Shown: positions 7,255 through 15,017, numbered from the stretch's first letter. The stretch: 32,903 nucleotides of DNA from Cyanobacteria bacterium MAG CAR3_bin_5 (GCA_026709085.1 JAPOTR010000009.1:1-32903), one strand, 5' to 3'. Numbers and translations: made by a program. The notes: generated by a model not told the origin, from the sequence alone.

Positions 7255-8589
7255 TCACGGGGACTGCTGCCCATGGCGGTTCCATGCGGCGGCGGCGGCC
7301 TCCACAGCCTCTTCGGGGGAAAGTTGGCCCAGCATGGCCTGCTGCAAGTGGTTGTAGATCACGGCTTGCAGTTGCTTGATCTCCGGATCTGCGGGAACCA
7401 GCACACGGGCGCTCTCCAGCGCACCAAGACTGGCCTCCCGGGCAGACAGGGCCTGGGCTGTGACGTCATCCTCCGGGGTCAGCCGCTGCCGGGCCTGGCG
7501 CACGTCCTGCCGAAGAGCAACCATGGCCTCAGCCGCGGAGGGGAGGACGCCGGAAGCCTTGGCGAAGTCGTACTGGTTGGCGGGATTGGTCAGGAACAGG
7601 GCAAAGTCCACCGCCTCTTCCGGTTGATCGGACTGCTCCAGGACCACCAGGTTCATGACGGCCACGTTGGCGCTGCCGTCGGGTCCGGTCAGGGGTGGGG
7701 CCACCTGGGTGCGGGCTGCCACAGCGGGGGCATTGGTGCGAATGGAGTCGAGTGACGCCGCACTGGTGGACAGAAGGGCCAGATCACCGGATTGATAGAG
7801 TTCAATGGCGCGGCGATGGCCCTGGCTCACCACCTCCCGGGGTAGCAGGCCACGGCGATAAAGATCCGTCCAGAAGGCGAAGGCGCGCCGACCGGCGGGA
7901 GTGTCGAAGGCTGCCCGCTTCTGCTCGTCCAGCAACTTCACCCCCATCTGCACAAAGGATTCCAGGATCTCCGTGGAATCCTCGGGCGCCACAGAGACAA
8001 ACAGGGCATGGCGGCCCGTGGCTTGCTTGACCGCCTCCGCAAAGGCCGGCAGATCCTGCCACCGGGTCGGTGGCTGACGGTAGCCGGCGGCCGCCAGCAA
8101 CTCCCCGTTCACCAGGGTAATGCGACTGGTGAGATACCAGGGGATGCCGAAGGTTCCCCTGGGACCTGTGCTGGCCTGCCAGGCCCCATCCAGGTACCGG
8201 TCCCGCTCCTCCGGGCTCACGTGCTCGTCCAGATTCAGCAGTCCGCCCCGGCTGGCCAGTCTGGCCGCAAATTTGGGGTTCAGATTCACCACGTCCGGGG
8301 CGGTGCGGGCAAACACGGCGGCCAGCAGCTTTTGCTCCACCGCCCCCCAGGGAATATCGGTCCAGCGCACGTCAATGCCGGGATTCCTGGCCTCCCACTG
8401 CTCCACCCGCTCATTCAGATAGGGGTCAAACCTGGGCGAGAGTTGAAGGGTCCAGACCTCCAGTTGGCGAGCCGGGGGACGGGCGCTGCAGGCCTGCAGG
8501 GCCAGGATCAACTGCAGTAGCAGCATGGGGCGCCATGGGGCGCGGTGCCGGTTGCCGGGGCGGGGAGAGGACAGGGAACGCTCAACCAT
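7255..8589 (-). CDS. Sugar ABC transporter substrate-binding lipoprotein (orphan)
   Basis: This 444-residue family 1 extracellular solute-binding protein should capture a sugar or oligosaccharide in the periplasm. The N-terminus is Arg-rich, then hydrophobic, and ends in the lipobox LQAC, so it is a lipoprotein anchored at that cysteine (near residue 34). The mature part has the usual family stretches: WTLQLSP, PDVVNLNPKFAARLA, FGIPWYLTSR and FLTNPANQYDFAKASGVLP. Start: ATG at 8589, overlapping the mreD stop by 8 bases; ATG 8526 is an alternative with a very short signal peptide. No permease or ATPase gene lies nearby. Glucosylglycerol/trehalose/sucrose-type transporters are plausible in cyanobacteria, but the substrate is unknown. 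Confidence 0.88.
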   Translation of the reverse strand: MVERSLSSPRPGNRHRAPWRPMLLLQLILALQACSARPPARQLEVWTLQLSPRFDPYLNERVEQWEARNPGIDVRWTDIPWGAVEQKLLAAVFARTAPDVVNLNPKFAARLASRGGLLNLDEHVSPEERDRYLDGAWQASTGPRGTFGIPWYLTSRITLVNGELLAAAGYRQPPTRWQDLPAFAEAVKQATGRHALFVSVAPEDSTEILESFVQMGVKLLDEQKRAAFDTPAGRRAFAFWTDLYRRGLLPREVVSQGHRRAIELYQSGDLALLSTSAASLDSIRTNAPAVAARTQVAPPLTGPDGSANVAVMNLVVLEQSDQPEEAVDFALFLTNPANQYDFAKASGVLPSAAEAMVALRQDVRQARQRLTPEDDVTAQALSAREASLGALESARVLVPADPEIKQLQAVIYNHLQQAMLGQLSPEEAVEAAAAAWNRHGQQSP

Positions 8590-9181
8590 GGCGAGTCTGA
8601 TCCAGACGACACCACAGCCGCAGCAACAGGGCGCCCACAAGGGGCGCCAGGAATCCGGTCACAAGGGCGGCGGCAATGGTTCCATGCAGGCCTGCGGCGG
8701 CAATCTCCCGACCAAACCAGCCCGCCGCCGCCACGTCACTGGAGAGAATCCCGTTGCCGGGCTGGGCATGGCCGGAGCGGGGGTCGGCCAGGAGTCGCAA
8801 CTGCGCCATGACGGTGGCATCAACGAGGAGGGAACCGAGGGTGGCCTGGACGGCCATGGTGGCAGGGTGGGGGAGGCTGATCTTTCTGGGCCTGGCTTGA
8901 CGTCCCCAGAGCCAGGCCAGCAGCGCCAGGCCATAGAGGGGTGTTGCGGCGCCAATGGTCATGGTCTCCAGGGCAAAACCCAGGATGCAGGCCCCCACCA
9001 GTCCGGCAATGACCCCCTGGGACCATGCCCAGGGCAGCAGCCACAGGACCAGCCAGTTGGGACTCGCCCCAGCCAGCCTGAGCCAGCCGGGGGACAGGAA
9101 GGACAACAGCAACGCCACAAGACCGGTTGCGCCGCCAACGGCAACGAGCACCTGTCGGGGCCAGGCCGGAACAGGTTTCAT
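8582..9181 (-). CDS. mreD: Rod shape-determining protein MreD
   Basis: This 199-residue inner-membrane protein of the elongation complex works with MreB and MreC in lateral wall synthesis. It has about five hydrophobic segments (VAVGGATGLVALLLSFL; WLVLWLLPWAWSQG; GLVGACILGFALETM; LYGLALLAWLWG; near the end TIAAALVTGFLAPLVGALLL). Start: ATG at 9181, overlapping the mreC stop as ATGA, so translation is coupled. Sequence conservation of MreD is weak in general; the call rests on topology and operon position. Confidence 0.9.
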   Translation of the reverse strand: MKPVPAWPRQVLVAVGGATGLVALLLSFLSPGWLRLAGASPNWLVLWLLPWAWSQGVIAGLVGACILGFALETMTIGAATPLYGLALLAWLWGRQARPRKISLPHPATMAVQATLGSLLVDATVMAQLRLLADPRSGHAQPGNGILSSDVAAAGWFGREIAAAGLHGTIAAALVTGFLAPLVGALLLRLWCRLDQTRHG

Positions 9182-9966
9182 GGGGCCGGTGCCGGCAGGT
9201 CTTGAAGCAACACCTCGGCCCATTCGATGGCGTCGATGGGGGCGCTGGGCTGGACCACGGCTTCAGGGGAGGGGGCCCGGTTGCGATCAACATTTTGCAC
9301 CACCCCCACAGGAATGCCACCGGGCACCAGGGTGCTGGCGGACGAAGTCACCACCACGTCTCCCGGAATGGTGCGGGGATTTTCCGTGAGGAAGCGCAGC
9401 ACCGGCCGGCCGGTGCCGAGGCCGCTGAGCAGGCCGTGGTGATTGGTGCGGGTTACCAGGACGCCGATGCGGCTGGTGGGATCCGTAACGAGGGTGACCT
9501 GGGCCGTGTTGGTGGTCACGGCGGTGATCCGACCGATCAACCCCCCTGGCGCCAGCACCGCATGGCCAACGCGAATGCCGTGGCGACCGCCTCGCCCCAG
9601 GGTCAACTGGCGCCACCACACTGCCGGGCTGCGACCAATGACCGGCGCCTTCAAACCGCTGCCCCGGGGGATGGCGGACGGCAGGCCGATCAACTCCTTG
9701 ATGCGCCGGTTTTCCTTTTCCAGAAAGATGAGCCGCTCCATATTGGCTACCTCTTCCGCCTCCCGCACCCACTCGAACTGGGTTGGCCCCGGCCACAGGG
9801 GATGAACGAGGAGGGCATAGGCCTCCACCAGAATCCCGCCCACCCCTTGGCGCAAGGGGCTGGCCAGGGCAACGGTCAGGGCAACGGCCCCCAGGGACAA
9901 CAACCGGATTCGTTGTTGCCTGGCCCGCCTTGAACTCTGCTGAAACTCGTGGCGCCGGGGAGCCAT
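9178..9966 (-). CDS. mreC: Rod shape-determining protein MreC
   Basis: This 262-residue protein is the periplasmic scaffold of the elongasome. It has a basic cytoplasmic N-terminus, one transmembrane helix (about residues 22-48), a coiled-coil segment around residues 68-92 (FLEKENRRIKELIGLP) and a beta-rich C-terminal domain with the MreC-typical GLIGRITAVTTNTAQVTLVTDP and GDVVVTSSASTLVPGGIPVGVV. It lies 26 bp downstream of mreB and overlaps mreD by 4 bases. Length is normal. Confidence 0.95.
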   Translation of the reverse strand: MAPRRHEFQQSSRRARQQRIRLLSLGAVALTVALASPLRQGVGGILVEAYALLVHPLWPGPTQFEWVREAEEVANMERLIFLEKENRRIKELIGLPSAIPRGSGLKAPVIGRSPAVWWRQLTLGRGGRHGIRVGHAVLAPGGLIGRITAVTTNTAQVTLVTDPTSRIGVLVTRTNHHGLLSGLGTGRPVLRFLTENPRTIPGDVVVTSSASTLVPGGIPVGVVQNVDRNRAPSPEAVVQPSAPIDAIEWAEVLLQDLPAPAP

Positions 9967-9992
9967 GGTCCGGTCCCGGGCTCAGTGGGCCA

Positions 9993-11039
9993 TCAACCGA
10001 GGGGTCCCCTCGGTTGGTCGCTGGTATCCAGAGCCCTGCTCAACTGGCTGTAGTTCTCCAGGACACGGGCACAGCCCAACACCACGGACTCAAGGGGGTT
10101 CTCGGCAACGTGGGTGACAATCCCCGTCTCACGGGCAATGAGGTCGCTGATGCCCCGCAACTTGGCGCCCCCGCCCGCCAGCATGATGCCCCGCTCGGCA
10201 ACATCGGCCGCCAGTTCGGGAGGGGTGCGCTCCAGCGTCTTCTTGATCAGGTCCACAATCATGCTCAGGGATTCCGCCAGGGCTTCCCGCACGTCGCCGC
10301 AGGTAACGGGGACGGTGCAAGGGAGACCGGAAACCAGGTGAAGACCACGCACATCCATGGCCATGGAGTCGAAATCCTCGCTGGGGAGCGCAGAGCCCAT
10401 GCGGATTTTGATCTCCTCCGCCGTGCGCTCGCCGATCAGCAGGTTGTGGGCTTTCTTCAGATACCTGCTGATGGCGCCGTTCAGCTCGTCTCCCGCCACC
10501 CGCAGGGACTCGCAGATCACAATGCCCCGCAGACTGATGACCGCCACCTCGGTGGTGCCGCCGCCAATATCCACAATCATGGTTCCCACCGGCTCCACCA
10601 CGGGCAATCCGGCGCCGATGGCCGCGGCCATCGGTTCATCAATGAGATAAACCTCCCGGGCGCTCACCAGGGCCGCATCCCGCAACGCCCGGCGCTCAAC
10701 GCCTGTCACACCGCTGGGAATCCCGATCACAAGACGGGGCGCCATGAGCCTGCGGCCGTCGTTGCCTTTCTCGATAAAGCTCTTGATCATCAACTCGGTG
10801 GCGTCAAAGTCGGCAATCACCCCGTCCCGGAGGGGGCGAATGGTGCGGATGTTGCCCGGGGTGCGCCCCAACATGCGGTGGGCCTCACTGCCGGCATCAA
10901 TGAGCTTTCCCGTGTTGACGTCAATGGCCACAACAGAGGGTTCCGAGAGCACCGTACCCTTCCCAGCGATGTAGATCAGCGTGTTCGCAGTGCCCAGGTC
11001 GATCCCGACGTTGCGAGCGAGGCTGAAGGGGCGAATCAT
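9993..11039 (-). CDS. mreB: Cell shape-determining actin homologue MreB
   Basis: This 348-residue actin-like ATPase forms filaments on the inner membrane and directs wall synthesis. It shows phosphate 1 (VGIDLGTANTLIY, near residue 11), phosphate 2 (IVDIGGGTTEVAVISL, near 165) and the adenosine region (IMLAGGGAKLRGI, near 290). The N-terminus MIRPFSLARN is short and hydrophobic, compatible with membrane attachment. It is the first gene of the mreBCD-lipoprotein-rpaB-lysS run and is divergent from ssb. Confidence 0.97.
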   Translation of the reverse strand: MIRPFSLARNVGIDLGTANTLIYIAGKGTVLSEPSVVAIDVNTGKLIDAGSEAHRMLGRTPGNIRTIRPLRDGVIADFDATELMIKSFIEKGNDGRRLMAPRLVIGIPSGVTGVERRALRDAALVSAREVYLIDEPMAAAIGAGLPVVEPVGTMIVDIGGGTTEVAVISLRGIVICESLRVAGDELNGAISRYLKKAHNLLIGERTAEEIKIRMGSALPSEDFDSMAMDVRGLHLVSGLPCTVPVTCGDVREALAESLSMIVDLIKKTLERTPPELAADVAERGIMLAGGGAKLRGISDLIARETGIVTHVAENPLESVVLGCARVLENYSQLSRALDTSDQPRGPLG

Positions 11040-11075
11040 GAGGAAAAGAGGAATGTGTGCGGAGCCAGGGCGTCA

Positions 11076-11113
11076 CAAGATCCCGGTTACGATGGGGAAG
11101 GAGAGAGATCTTG
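11076..11113. promoter_or_regulatory. Inverted repeat in the mreB-ssb intergenic region
   Basis: CAAGATC (11076-11082) and GATCTTG (11107-11113) form a perfect 7-bp inverted repeat 24 bp apart in the 222-bp divergent region. It could be a regulator half-site pair about three helical turns apart, or chance. No clear -10/-35 pair could be fixed. Confidence 0.3.
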
Positions 11114-11261
11114 GCCCAGGGAACTGTGACTGCCCCATCATAAGGCCAGCCGGATAGCCTGCCATGCCACACATCACATCCAACTGTGGGGGAACCCTGA
11201 GAGGGGCAGCCCAGCCATGGCTGACCCTGCCTTCAACCCACTCGTCAGGAATCACTGCACC

Positions 11262-11648
11262 ATGACCGTCAACTCCATCACCCTCGTCGGCCGAGCCGGC
11301 CGCGATCCCGAGGTCCGCTATTTTGAATCGGGAACAATGGTGGCCAATCTCACCCTCGCGGTCAACCGCCGCAGCCGGGAGGAGGAGCCCGACTGGTTCA
11401 ACCTTGAAATCTGGGGTCGCACGGCCCAGATCGCCGCGGACTACGTAAAAAAGGGATCCCTTCTGGGGATCGTCGGCTCCCTCAAGCTGGACCACTGGAA
11501 GGACCGCGCCAGCGGTGAAGACCGCTCCAAGCCGGTGATCCGCGTGGATCGGCTGGAGTTGCTGGGTTCGCGCCGGGATAACGCGGCAGCCATGGCGCCA
11601 GAGGAACCCGCCCCTGCCAGCACAAGCGAAGAGGAGGCCCCCTTTTAG
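11262..11648 (+). CDS. ssb: Single-stranded DNA-binding protein
   Basis: This 128-residue SSB coats single-stranded DNA in replication and repair. The OB fold spans about residues 1-105 (MTVNSITLVGRAGRDPEVRY, then WFNLEIWG and LGIVGSLKLDHW). A short linker leads to the acidic tip EEEAPF, which recruits partner proteins. Start: ATG at 11262, where the SSB fold begins and with AGGA upstream; the frame is open back to an ATG at 11217, but the extra 15 residues are unlike SSB. It is convergent with dedA, 22 bp apart. Confidence 0.95.
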   Translation: MTVNSITLVGRAGRDPEVRYFESGTMVANLTLAVNRRSREEEPDWFNLEIWGRTAQIAADYVKKGSLLGIVGSLKLDHWKDRASGEDRSKPVIRVDRLELLGSRRDNAAAMAPEEPAPASTSEEEAPF

Positions 11649-11670
11649 CTTCCTGGCCCCGGCTCGTTCC

Positions 11671-12333
11671 TCAGAGGTGGGGGCTGCGGGCGCGACGCAG
11701 CATCCGCAGTCCCACAAAGACGGCCAGGCCCAGCAGAATCACCACCAGGATCACCTTGGCGGCGGCGGAGACAGGCTCCAGCCATATCTCCACCTGCTCA
11801 TACCCCGTCCCCAGGACCATGCCGGCTCCGGTCAGCAGGGCTGTCCACAGGAGGCTGCCCAGGGTGGTCCACAGCAGAAACGGGGGCAGGGGCATCATCT
11901 CCACACCCGCGGGGACGGAAATCAAGGTGCGAATTCCCGGCACCAGACGCCCCCAGAACACCACAGCGCCGCCATGGCGTTCAAACCAGGTGCGGGTGCG
12001 GCCCAACTCGGCGACGGAAATGCCCAGCCAGCGGCCATGGCGCTGCAGCCAGGCCTCAAGCCGCTGCTCGTTCACCAGTCGGCCCAGACCGTACCAGGGC
12101 AGGGCTCCGGCCACCGTGCCCAGCACCCCCGCCAGCACCACGGGAATCAACTGCAGCGTCCCTTGCTGCACATAGAACCCACCCAGGGGCATGATCAACT
12201 CCGACGGGATGGGGGGGAAAATGTTTTCCAGGAGCATGGCCGTAAAGATGGCCCCGTAACCCAGAAGGGGAGATGCGGCCACCGCCTCTTCAATGAGGCG
12301 GGGCAGGGTGGTCAGCAAAGCGGCCGGATCCAT
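11671..12333 (-). CDS. DedA-family membrane protein
   Basis: This 220-residue polytopic inner-membrane protein belongs to the DedA/SNARE-associated (VTT) family, members of which flip undecaprenyl phosphate or phospholipids across the membrane. The family marks are present: ENIFPPIPSELIMPLGGF near residue 37 and the re-entrant stretch GRLVPGIRTLISVPAG near 127, with hydrophobic segments either side and a basic C-terminus. Start: ATG at 12333 preceded by GAGGG; a TTG at 12342 is less likely. It follows ahcY closely (12 bp) on the same strand. Confidence 0.92.
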   Translation of the reverse strand: MDPAALLTTLPRLIEEAVAASPLLGYGAIFTAMLLENIFPPIPSELIMPLGGFYVQQGTLQLIPVVLAGVLGTVAGALPWYGLGRLVNEQRLEAWLQRHGRWLGISVAELGRTRTWFERHGGAVVFWGRLVPGIRTLISVPAGVEMMPLPPFLLWTTLGSLLWTALLTGAGMVLGTGYEQVEIWLEPVSAAAKVILVVILLGLAVFVGLRMLRRARSPHL

Positions 12334-12345
12334 GGATTCCAACCC

Positions 12346-13782
12346 TCAATAGCGGTAGTGTTCAGGCTTGAACGGGCCATCCACCGGCACGCCGATGTAC
12401 TCGGCCTGTTCAGGGGTGAGCCGGGTGAGTTGGGCGCCAATGCGCTCCAGGTGCAGGCGGGCCACCGTCTCGTCCAGCGATCTGGGCAGCAGATGCACCT
12501 GTTTCCCGTACTGCTCGCTGTTGCGGAACAACTCGATCTGGGCCAGTACCTGATTGGTAAAGGAGTTGGACATCACAAAACTGGGGTGTCCCGTGGCGCA
12601 GCCCAGATTCACCAATCGTCCCTGGGCCAGCAGAATAATGCGCTTGCCATCGGGAAAGATTACGTGATCCACTTGGGATTTGATGTTTTCCCATTGCAGA
12701 TCAGCCAGGGAAGCCACATCGATTTCGTTATCAAAGTGGCCGATATTGCAGATAATTGTCTCGTTCTTGAGCCGCTCCATGTGAGAGCGGGTGAGGACGT
12801 TGACGTTACCCGTTGCCGTTACAATAATATCGACCGTATCGCAGACATCCTCTACACGGACAACCCGGTAACCTTCCATGGCGGCCTGGAGAGCGCAAAT
12901 GGGATCCACCTCGGCAATCATCACAGTTGCCCCCAGGCCCCGCAGGGATTGGGCCGATCCCTTGCCCACGTCGCCGTAACCCACCACCAGGGCCACTTTG
13001 CCGGCAATCATCACGTCCGTGGCTCGTTTGATGCCGTCCACCAGGGATTCCCGGCAGCCGTAAAGGTTATCGAACTTGCTCTTGGTCACAGAGTCGTTGA
13101 CGTTGATGGCGGGGAACGGGAGGGCGCCCCGTTTCTGGAGGCGATAGAGACGGGCCACGCCGGTGGTGGTCTCCTCGGTGACGCCGCGAATGTTGCCGGC
13201 AATCCGTTCGTAGAAGCCGGGATCCTGCTCCAGCCGCTGACGGACGGCGGCAAACAGGACCCGCTCTTCGCCACTGCCGGGGTTATCCAGCACCGTGGGA
13301 TCCTGCTGCGCCCGACAACCCAGGAGGATCAGGCCGGTGGCATCGCCGCCGTCGTCAAGGATCATGTTGGGGGCGCCGCCGTCCCCCCACTCCATGATCC
13401 GGTGGGTGAAGGCCCAGTACTCCTCCAGAGATTCTCCCTTGAACGCAAAGACGGGGATGCCCCGGGCGGCCATGGCCGCTGCCGCATGATCCTGGGTGGA
13501 GAAGATGTTGCAGGAGGCCCACCGCACTTCAGCCCCCAGGGCCAACAGGGTTTCAATCAGAACGGCGGTCTGGATGGTCATGTGCAGGCTGCCGCAGATG
13601 CGGGCGCCCCGCAGCGGCTGCTCGGCGCCGTACTGACGGCGCAACGCCATCAGACCGGGCATCTCCGTTTCCGCAATGCGGATCTCCTTACGGCCCCAGT
13701 CCGCCAGATTGATGTCGGCCACCACATAGGGCGGGGATAGGGTCTTTACAGCGGGGGTTGGCGCTGGGGTGGAGGCAAGCAT
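12346..13782 (-). CDS. ahcY: S-adenosylhomocysteine hydrolase
   Basis: This 478-residue NAD-dependent enzyme splits S-adenosylhomocysteine into adenosine and homocysteine, relieving product inhibition of methyltransferases. Visible marks: [16 protein letters not shown] near residue 65, [16 protein letters not shown] near 235, the NAD Rossmann loop [12 protein letters not shown] near 272, [15 protein letters not shown], and the C-terminal KPEHYRY, typical of the family. The extra N-terminal residues before ADINLADWG are Pro/Ala-rich. The gene has a structured leader and diverges from tsaE. Confidence 0.97.
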   Translation of the reverse strand: MLASTPAPTPAVKTLSPPYVVADINLADWGRKEIRIAETEMPGLMALRRQYGAEQPLRGARICGSLHMTIQTAVLIETLLALGAEVRWASCNIFSTQDHAAAAMAARGIPVFAFKGESLEEYWAFTHRIMEWGDGGAPNMILDDGGDATGLILLGCRAQQDPTVLDNPGSGEERVLFAAVRQRLEQDPGFYERIAGNIRGVTEETTTGVARLYRLQKRGALPFPAINVNDSVTKSKFDNLYGCRESLVDGIKRATDVMIAGKVALVVGYGDVGKGSAQSLRGLGATVMIAEVDPICALQAAMEGYRVVRVEDVCDTVDIIVTATGNVNVLTRSHMERLKNETIICNIGHFDNEIDVASLADLQWENIKSQVDHVIFPDGKRIILLAQGRLVNLGCATGHPSFVMSNSFTNQVLAQIELFRNSEQYGKQVHLLPRSLDETVARLHLERIGAQLTRLTPEQAEYIGVPVDGPFKPEHYRY

Positions 13783-13785
13783 GGG

Positions 13786-13797
13786 GGGACACGTCCC
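13786..13797. promoter_or_regulatory. Hairpin just upstream of the ahcY start
   Basis: GGGAC-AC-GTCCC is a perfect 5-bp inverted repeat ending 4 bases from the ahcY ATG, so in the ahcY transcript it would sit over the ribosome binding region. There is no other clear Shine-Dalgarno there. Confidence 0.4.
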
Positions 13798-13827
13798 TGA
13801 AGAGTGGCTTGGGAACGCACGCTAGCC

Positions 13828-13851
13828 GGAGAGGCGGCGCTGCCGCGCTCC
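13828..13851. promoter_or_regulatory. Long GC hairpin in the ahcY-tsaE divergent region
   Basis: GGAG-AG-GCGGC-GCT-GCCGC-G-CTCC folds into a two-part stem (4 bp and 5 bp) with a small internal loop and a 3-base apical loop. It lies about 46 bp upstream of the ahcY ATG on the minus strand. There is no T-run, so it is not an intrinsic terminator. Confidence 0.45.
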
Positions 13852-13865
13852 GCTCGATCATAGGG

Positions 13866-13881
13866 GCAACCTTCGGGTTGC
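13866..13881 (+). promoter_or_regulatory. TTCG tetraloop hairpin in the ahcY-tsaE divergent region
   Basis: GCAACC-TTCG-GGTTGC is a perfect 6-bp stem closed by a TTCG tetraloop on the plus strand, about 27 bp before the chosen tsaE start. As RNA (UUCG) this would be very stable in the tsaE leader. It is not followed by a T-run. Confidence 0.5.
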
Positions 13882-13907
13882 AGACTGGCGAAGAGACGCA
13901 AGCGGCC

Positions 13908-14381
13908 GTGAACCCCACTCCCCTCCCCGATGCCCAGGCCACCCGGGCCTACGGGCGGCGTCTTGTCGGGGAGATGCTGGCTTCTGGCGCAGCAGGGGGG
14001 GGGGTTGTGTTGCTGCAGGGTCCCCTGGGCGCAGGCAAAACCTGCCTCGTTGGCGGCATTGGCCAGGCCCTGGCCATCGGGGAACCCGTCACCAGCCCCA
14101 CCTTTGCCCTGGCCCAGCACTACCGGGGCCAATGGGGCAATCAACCCCGGATCCTGATCCATCTGGACCTTTACCGGCTGGAGCAGCCCGGTGTTGCCGA
14201 CCAGTTGTTCTGGGAAGAGGAAGAGTTGGCCCACGAGCAGGGGGCGCTGCTGGCGGTGGAATGGCCGGAACGGCTGAGCCGGTGGCCCGGCGGCGCATGG
14301 CATCTCCAGTTGCGCATGGCCCCGCAGGGGCGGTTGGCGGTGTTGCGCGGCCCGGTAGTTCCCCCCGGGGAAGTCGGATGA
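13908..14381 (+). CDS. tsaE: tRNA threonylcarbamoyladenosine ATPase subunit TsaE
   Basis: TsaE is the ATPase partner of TsaD/TsaB in making t6A at position 37 of ANN-decoding tRNAs. The 157-residue protein has the Walker A motif GPLGAGKT near residue 40, SPTFALAQHY near 63, the HLDLYRLE Walker B-like stretch near 84 and the terminal VEWPERL region, all family-typical. Start: GTG at 13908, chosen because the TsaE domain begins a few residues later (LPDAQATRAYGRRL); the frame is open back to 13758 but would overlap ahcY. A run of ten G residues lies at 13995-14004, inside the Gly-Gly-Gly just before Walker A. Confidence 0.9.
   Translation: MNPTPLPDAQATRAYGRRLVGEMLASGAAGGGVVLLQGPLGAGKTCLVGGIGQALAIGEPVTSPTFALAQHYRGQWGNQPRILIHLDLYRLEQPGVADQLFWEEEELAHEQGALLAVEWPERLSRWPGGAWHLQLRMAPQGRLAVLRGPVVPPGEVG
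13995..14004 (+). repeat. G10 homopolymer inside tsaE
   Basis: Ten consecutive G residues encode three glycines plus the first base of a valine codon, between the tsaE start and Walker A. Such tracts are slippage-prone and also a common place for sequencing-length errors. Confidence 0.9.
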
Positions 14382-14451
14382 GAAAAGCCCGCAAGAAGGG
14401 GCAGCGGCAGCCTGGGCTCAGGACTCCGTCATGGCTTCTACTCCCACCCCC

Positions 14452-14727
14452 TCAGAAAAGGCCTCGGAAGAGGGTGGAGGGGGTGTGTTCGTGATCTCCC
14501 CACAAAGGTGACAGGGGCCGGAGCAGGCTGTAGGTGCTAGTGACGGGGGAGAACGCCTGGGGCGAGAGAGAGGTGGTCATTGGCGATGGGGAAGCGATAG
14601 GCCAGTGCTCCTTCCAATTGGCGCCTATTGCTGCCGGGTGCTGCAGCTCCTCCATGATGTGGTGGGTTGCAACAGGACGGCCTCCCCCCGAGACGGTGAT
14701 GCCGTGCTGCGGATCATGCCAGGCAAC
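14452..14727 (-). pseudogene. Possible gene remnant, unidentified
   Basis: The minus strand is open over about 90 codons. The first part reads AVAWHDPQHGITVSGGG, then RPVATHHIMEELQHPAA, which looks like real protein, while the C-terminal part becomes Ser/Pro/Leu-rich and less convincing. A TAA lies just upstream of the open stretch, and the only ATG is internal (14655). I do not recognise the family. It may be the tail of a gene whose front was lost when the adjacent A+T-rich DNA arrived. Confidence 0.25.
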
Positions 14728-14756
14728 GGCGGCCCGATTTTACGGGAAAGGATGTG

Positions 14757-14840
14757 ATGGATATCTCTCAACATTGTAAAAACATATATGATCAATTTTA
14801 TAATAATCCCGAAAAGGAAAACTTTCTAAAGAGCAAATAG
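14757..14840 (+). CDS. 27-residue ORF in the A+T-rich island, unknown
   Basis: An ATG preceded by AAAGGA at 4 bases opens a 27-codon frame beginning MDISQHCKNIYDQFY and ending at TAG. The composition (Asn, Lys, Tyr, Phe) is unlike every other protein here. It reads like the first residues of a larger protein cut short by the stop, with another in-frame stop immediately after. It could be a truncated foreign gene or a true small protein; there is no evidence of function. Confidence 0.3.
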   Translation: MDISQHCKNIYDQFYNNPEKENFLKSK

Positions 14841-14853
14841 TGAAGCGATTGGC

Positions 14854-14937
14854 ATGACGACACGGGCGTCCTGCTCGACGGTGATTGGGTTTGAGAGCGG
14901 CGCCAACGCCCCTGTTGCCTTCGAGACCCCCCAATAA
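14854..14937 (+). CDS. Second 27-residue ORF, unknown
   Basis: ATG at 14854 to TAA at 14935-14937 encodes 27 residues (begins MTTRASCSTVIGFESG). This stretch returns to high G+C between two A+T-rich parts. There is no good ribosome binding site and no recognised family, so it may be chance. Confidence 0.15.
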   Translation: MTTRASCSTVIGFESGANAPVAFETPQ

Positions 14938-14965
14938 GAAGATCTATAATATCACCGCCAGAAGC

Positions 14966-15017
14966 AAGTGATGATTGGGGACTTCATCGCTTGGGTACTT
15001 ATGTATATGAGTCCCAA
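14966..15017 (+). ncRNA. Candidate structured RNA element with alternative pairings
   Basis: AAGTGATGA (14966-14974) pairs over all 9 positions (one G-U) with TCATCGCTT (14984-14992), leaving the 9-base loop TTGGGGACT. That loop, with the following TCAT, is itself complementary to ATGAGTCCCAA at 15007-15017, giving either a pseudoknot or a competing 11-bp hairpin with two bulges. A third hairpin, ACTTAT/ATGAGT, overlaps both. Mutually exclusive stems ahead of a gene are typical of switching leaders, but no known class is recognised and no transcript is shown. The flavoprotein gene starts about 220 bp downstream. Confidence 0.35.
14990..15015 (+). repeat. Diverged 26-bp repeat, copy 1
   Basis: This segment matches 15117-15142 at 21 of 26 positions, and all five differences are transitions. 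Core of this copy: CTTGGGTACT then TATGTATATGAG. It overlaps the structured element at 14966-15017. Confidence 0.6.

Noticed and set aside
13783..13907. SAH riboswitch upstream of ahcY
   Set aside because: Strong hairpins exist and GGAGCGC-like words occur, but their order does not fit the SAH aptamer consensus I know. Kept only as an unassigned structured leader.
14378..14494. 38-codon ORF starting with ATGA overlap at the tsaE stop (MRKARKKGQRQPG...)
   Set aside because: Although coupled in position, it is Pro/Arg-rich, has no family resemblance and overlaps a likely hairpin. Not called as a gene.
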